DNA of 14,500 nt. It comes from Thermococcaceae archaeon. Lineage in GTDB: Archaea; Methanobacteriota_B; Thermococci; Thermococcales; Thermococcaceae. Below, one piece after another: positions 12,728 to 14,500 of the stretch (positions are counted from its first letter, which is position 1; each line of letters begins with the position of its first letter). Position numbers and translations under genes: made by a program. Under the pieces are notes generated by a model that had not been told where the DNA came from, did no database searches, and saw only the letters and a list, made by a program, of their open reading frames with translations. The stretch is taken from the NCBI GenBank assembly GCA_027064745.1, contig JAMOPD010000147.1, positions 1 to 14,500 on the forward strand, in the 5' to 3' direction.

Positions 12728-14500
12728 ATATTCACCTAATTTTTCTTTCATCATCTGATATATATTTCAATTCTCCTAAAGTCTTATTGGAACTTGGAAC
12801 CCGCTTAGCAACCATAAACACTAGCCAGCCAGAGTAATTTCAATTCTCCTAAAGTCTTATTGGAACGTATGACCAGACCACGCCCCGTCACCTCCCTATT
12901 AGCATTTCAATTCTCCTAAAGTCTTATTGGAACTCTATGTCTCAGGAGTGGCTCCTGAGGCGAATATACTCGATTTCAATTCTCCTAAAGTCTTATTGGA
13001 ACCGTTCGAGTTTTTCCATAGAGTCCATACTACCACCCCATTTCAATTCTCCTAAAGTCTTATTGGAACTCAACTTTATAAAGAACAACATCTCCTGAGC
13101 TAGCCGCATTTCAATTCTCCTAAAGTCTTATTGGAACCTGGAGGATATACGTTGATTATGATTTTGTAGAGCAGAAGTTATTTCAATTCTCCTAAAGTCT
13201 TATTGGAACCACTTTTCTTTTTTGCGCAAAAAATTGTGAAAAAAATTTCAATTCTCCTAAAGTCTTATTGGAACGTGCAACTATAACGAGCATTAAAGTA
13301 GATGATAGTTCGAATACAGTTTACAATTTCAATTCTCCTAAAGTCTTATTGGAACTAGCGTACAGCTGTACGCTGCCCTCAGCTGGGTATCATTTCAATT
13401 CTCCTAAAGTCTTATTGGAACGTTAGCAGGCACTGCCAGGGTGTAGGTGTACGGCTCAGATTTCAATTCTCCTAAAGTCTTATTGGAACCAGCGCGTCCC
13501 TGACGCGTTCGATTACATCATCTTCAATTTCAATTCTCCTAAAGTCTTATTGGAACCCCTCCCTTTTCTTTCCAACAGCTTTAAAATGTTAAAAATTTCA
13601 ATTCTCCTAAAGTCTTATTGGAACTCCAGTCCGCTGTTAGCTACATGTACGACGTTCTGAATTTCAATTCTCCTAAAGTCTTATTGGAACCTCCAGCCGC
13701 TATTGAACCAAGTTCAAGCGTTTTGAACGATTTCAATTCTCCTAAAGTCTTATTGGAACCATCAGAAATACCACAACACAAAGTTCACCGATTACGTATT
13801 TCAATTCTCCTAAAGTCTTATTGGAACATGGTTGATGCAAAAGTTAAGAAAAAGGTTTTAGAGTATTTCAATTCTCCTAAAGTCTTATTGGAACCTTCCA
13901 CCCCCTCAAATCTTCCACATGCCACTTTCCACGGATTTCAATTCTCCTAAAGTCTTATTGGAACACAAGTTATGTTGGTTGTGTTGGTCCTGTTGGTCCT
14001 GATTTCAATTCTCCTAAAGTCTTATTGGAACGTGGGGAGAGGTCTTCATCAAAGACTCTGCCTCCTAAGGGGATTTCAATTCTCCTAAAGTCTTATTGGA
14101 ACGAGCAATCAGCGATGTTATTTGCGCACAGATGGACATATTTCAATTCTCCTAAAGTCTTATTGGAACACGAGCTTGAACTGCGATTTGACGTTCAAGT
14201 CGAAGAAATTTCAATTCTCCTAAAGTCTTATTGGAACACACCTTTGACACAATATTCTTAATTTTAATAATACTATTTCAATTCTCCTAAAGTCTTATTG
14301 GAACATGAGGTGTATGACGACCCATCCCTCGTTGCGTTGGCCGATTTCAATTCTCCTAAAGTCTTATTGGAACATCGTAAGCCCTTTTAAGGGCCTCAGC
14401 AACGTCCATATTTCAATTCTCCTAAAGTCTTATTGGAACAAACTCTGCCTTCGAGGATGTTTGCAACTCTTGAAAAATTTCAATTCTCCTAAAGTCTTAT
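12698..14500 (-). CRISPR. CRISPR array, 27 repeats and 26 spacers in view, leader off the right edge
   Basis: Twenty-five identical 30-base repeats, one degenerate copy at the left end and one cut by the right edge (14477-14500). On the + strand each begins ATTTCAATTCTCC and ends GTCTTATTGGAAC; on the - strand it reads GTTCCAATAAGACT...GAATTGAAAT, matching the Thermococcales repeat type. Full repeats start at 12764, 12837, 12904, 12973, 13040, 13108, 13180, 13245, 13326, 13392, 13460, 13527, 13595, 13661, 13730, 13798, 13865, 13935, 14002, 14073, 14140, 14208, 14275, 14344 and 14410. Spacers are 35-43 bases, mostly 36-39, with one of 51 (13275-13325). The degenerate repeat marks the trailer, so transcription should run on the - strand from a leader beyond 14500. 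The predicted crRNA 5' handle is AUUGAAAU. No cas gene is in the window. Reading frames inside the array are artefacts of the repeat. Confidence 0.99.

Noticed and set aside
13625..13729. Spacers 14 and 15 derived from the same target
   Set aside because: Both begin with a similar TCCAG...CCGCT stretch, but the match needs a gap and does not extend, so chance is sufficient.
13618..14261. Open reading frames of 110 and 78 codons within the CRISPR array
   Set aside because: They repeat FNSPKVLLE or ISILLKSYWN, which is the CRISPR repeat read in different frames; no ribosome-binding site or protein-like spacer reading supports them.

Overview
The window looks like chromosomal DNA of a hyperthermophilic euryarchaeon of the Thermococcales (Thermococcus or a close relative). 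The evidence is: archaeal TATA-box promoters with GGTGA/GGAGGTG-type Shine-Dalgarno sites; a HypB of the cysteine-free Mrp-ATPase type paired with a HypA that carries His98, as described for Thermococcus kodakarensis; a carbon monoxide dehydrogenase module of the kind found in CO-utilising Thermococcus; and a CRISPR repeat of the GTTCCAATAAGACT...GAATTGAAA type used by Pyrococcus and Thermococcus. The species cannot be fixed from the sequence.

Layout. (1) 3-515, + strand: the 3' end of an unrecognised gene, convergent with the next block. (2) 512-7321, - strand: one long, tightly packed block, read right to left as cooF, cooS (nickel CO dehydrogenase), a ferredoxin with a HycF-like tail, an FAD/NAD(P) oxidoreductase (FNOR), a second CooF-like ferredoxin, a frameshifted hycI paralogue, hypA, hypB (Mrp type) and an intact hycI. 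(3) 7322-7660: a divergent control region with TATA boxes in both directions and two perfect palindromes. (4) 7661-9031, + strand: cooC (CODH nickel-insertion ATPase), a T-run terminator, and nikR. (5) 9117-12701, + strand: an FmdE-family protein followed by a complete FecB/FecC/FepC-type metal or metal-chelate ABC importer, all with 1-4 base overlaps. (6) 12698-14500: a CRISPR array of 27 repeats and 26 spacers, transcribed on the - strand, with its degenerate trailer-end repeat touching the ABC ATPase gene and its leader beyond the right edge. No cas genes and no tRNA or rRNA genes are visible.

How the parts work together (inference). CooS oxidises CO and passes electrons to CooF. The FNOR, the HycF-like ferredoxin and the second CooF-like protein offer a route from CO to NAD(P)H in addition to any route to a hydrogenase. 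CooC, HypA/HypB and NikR all handle nickel, and the NikR-linked ABC importer may supply it. HypA, HypB and HycI are hydrogenase maturation factors, yet no hydrogenase subunit gene is in the window, so either a hydrogenase lies elsewhere or the HypAB pair also feeds nickel to CODH.

The points most worth a second look are: the CODH-FNOR electron branch with a GltD-like enzyme that lacks its own Fe-S domain; the decayed hycI copy; the cooF/cooC control region; the sharp base-composition mosaic inside the ABC binding-protein gene; and the array's palindromic spacers and its junction with the transporter gene.
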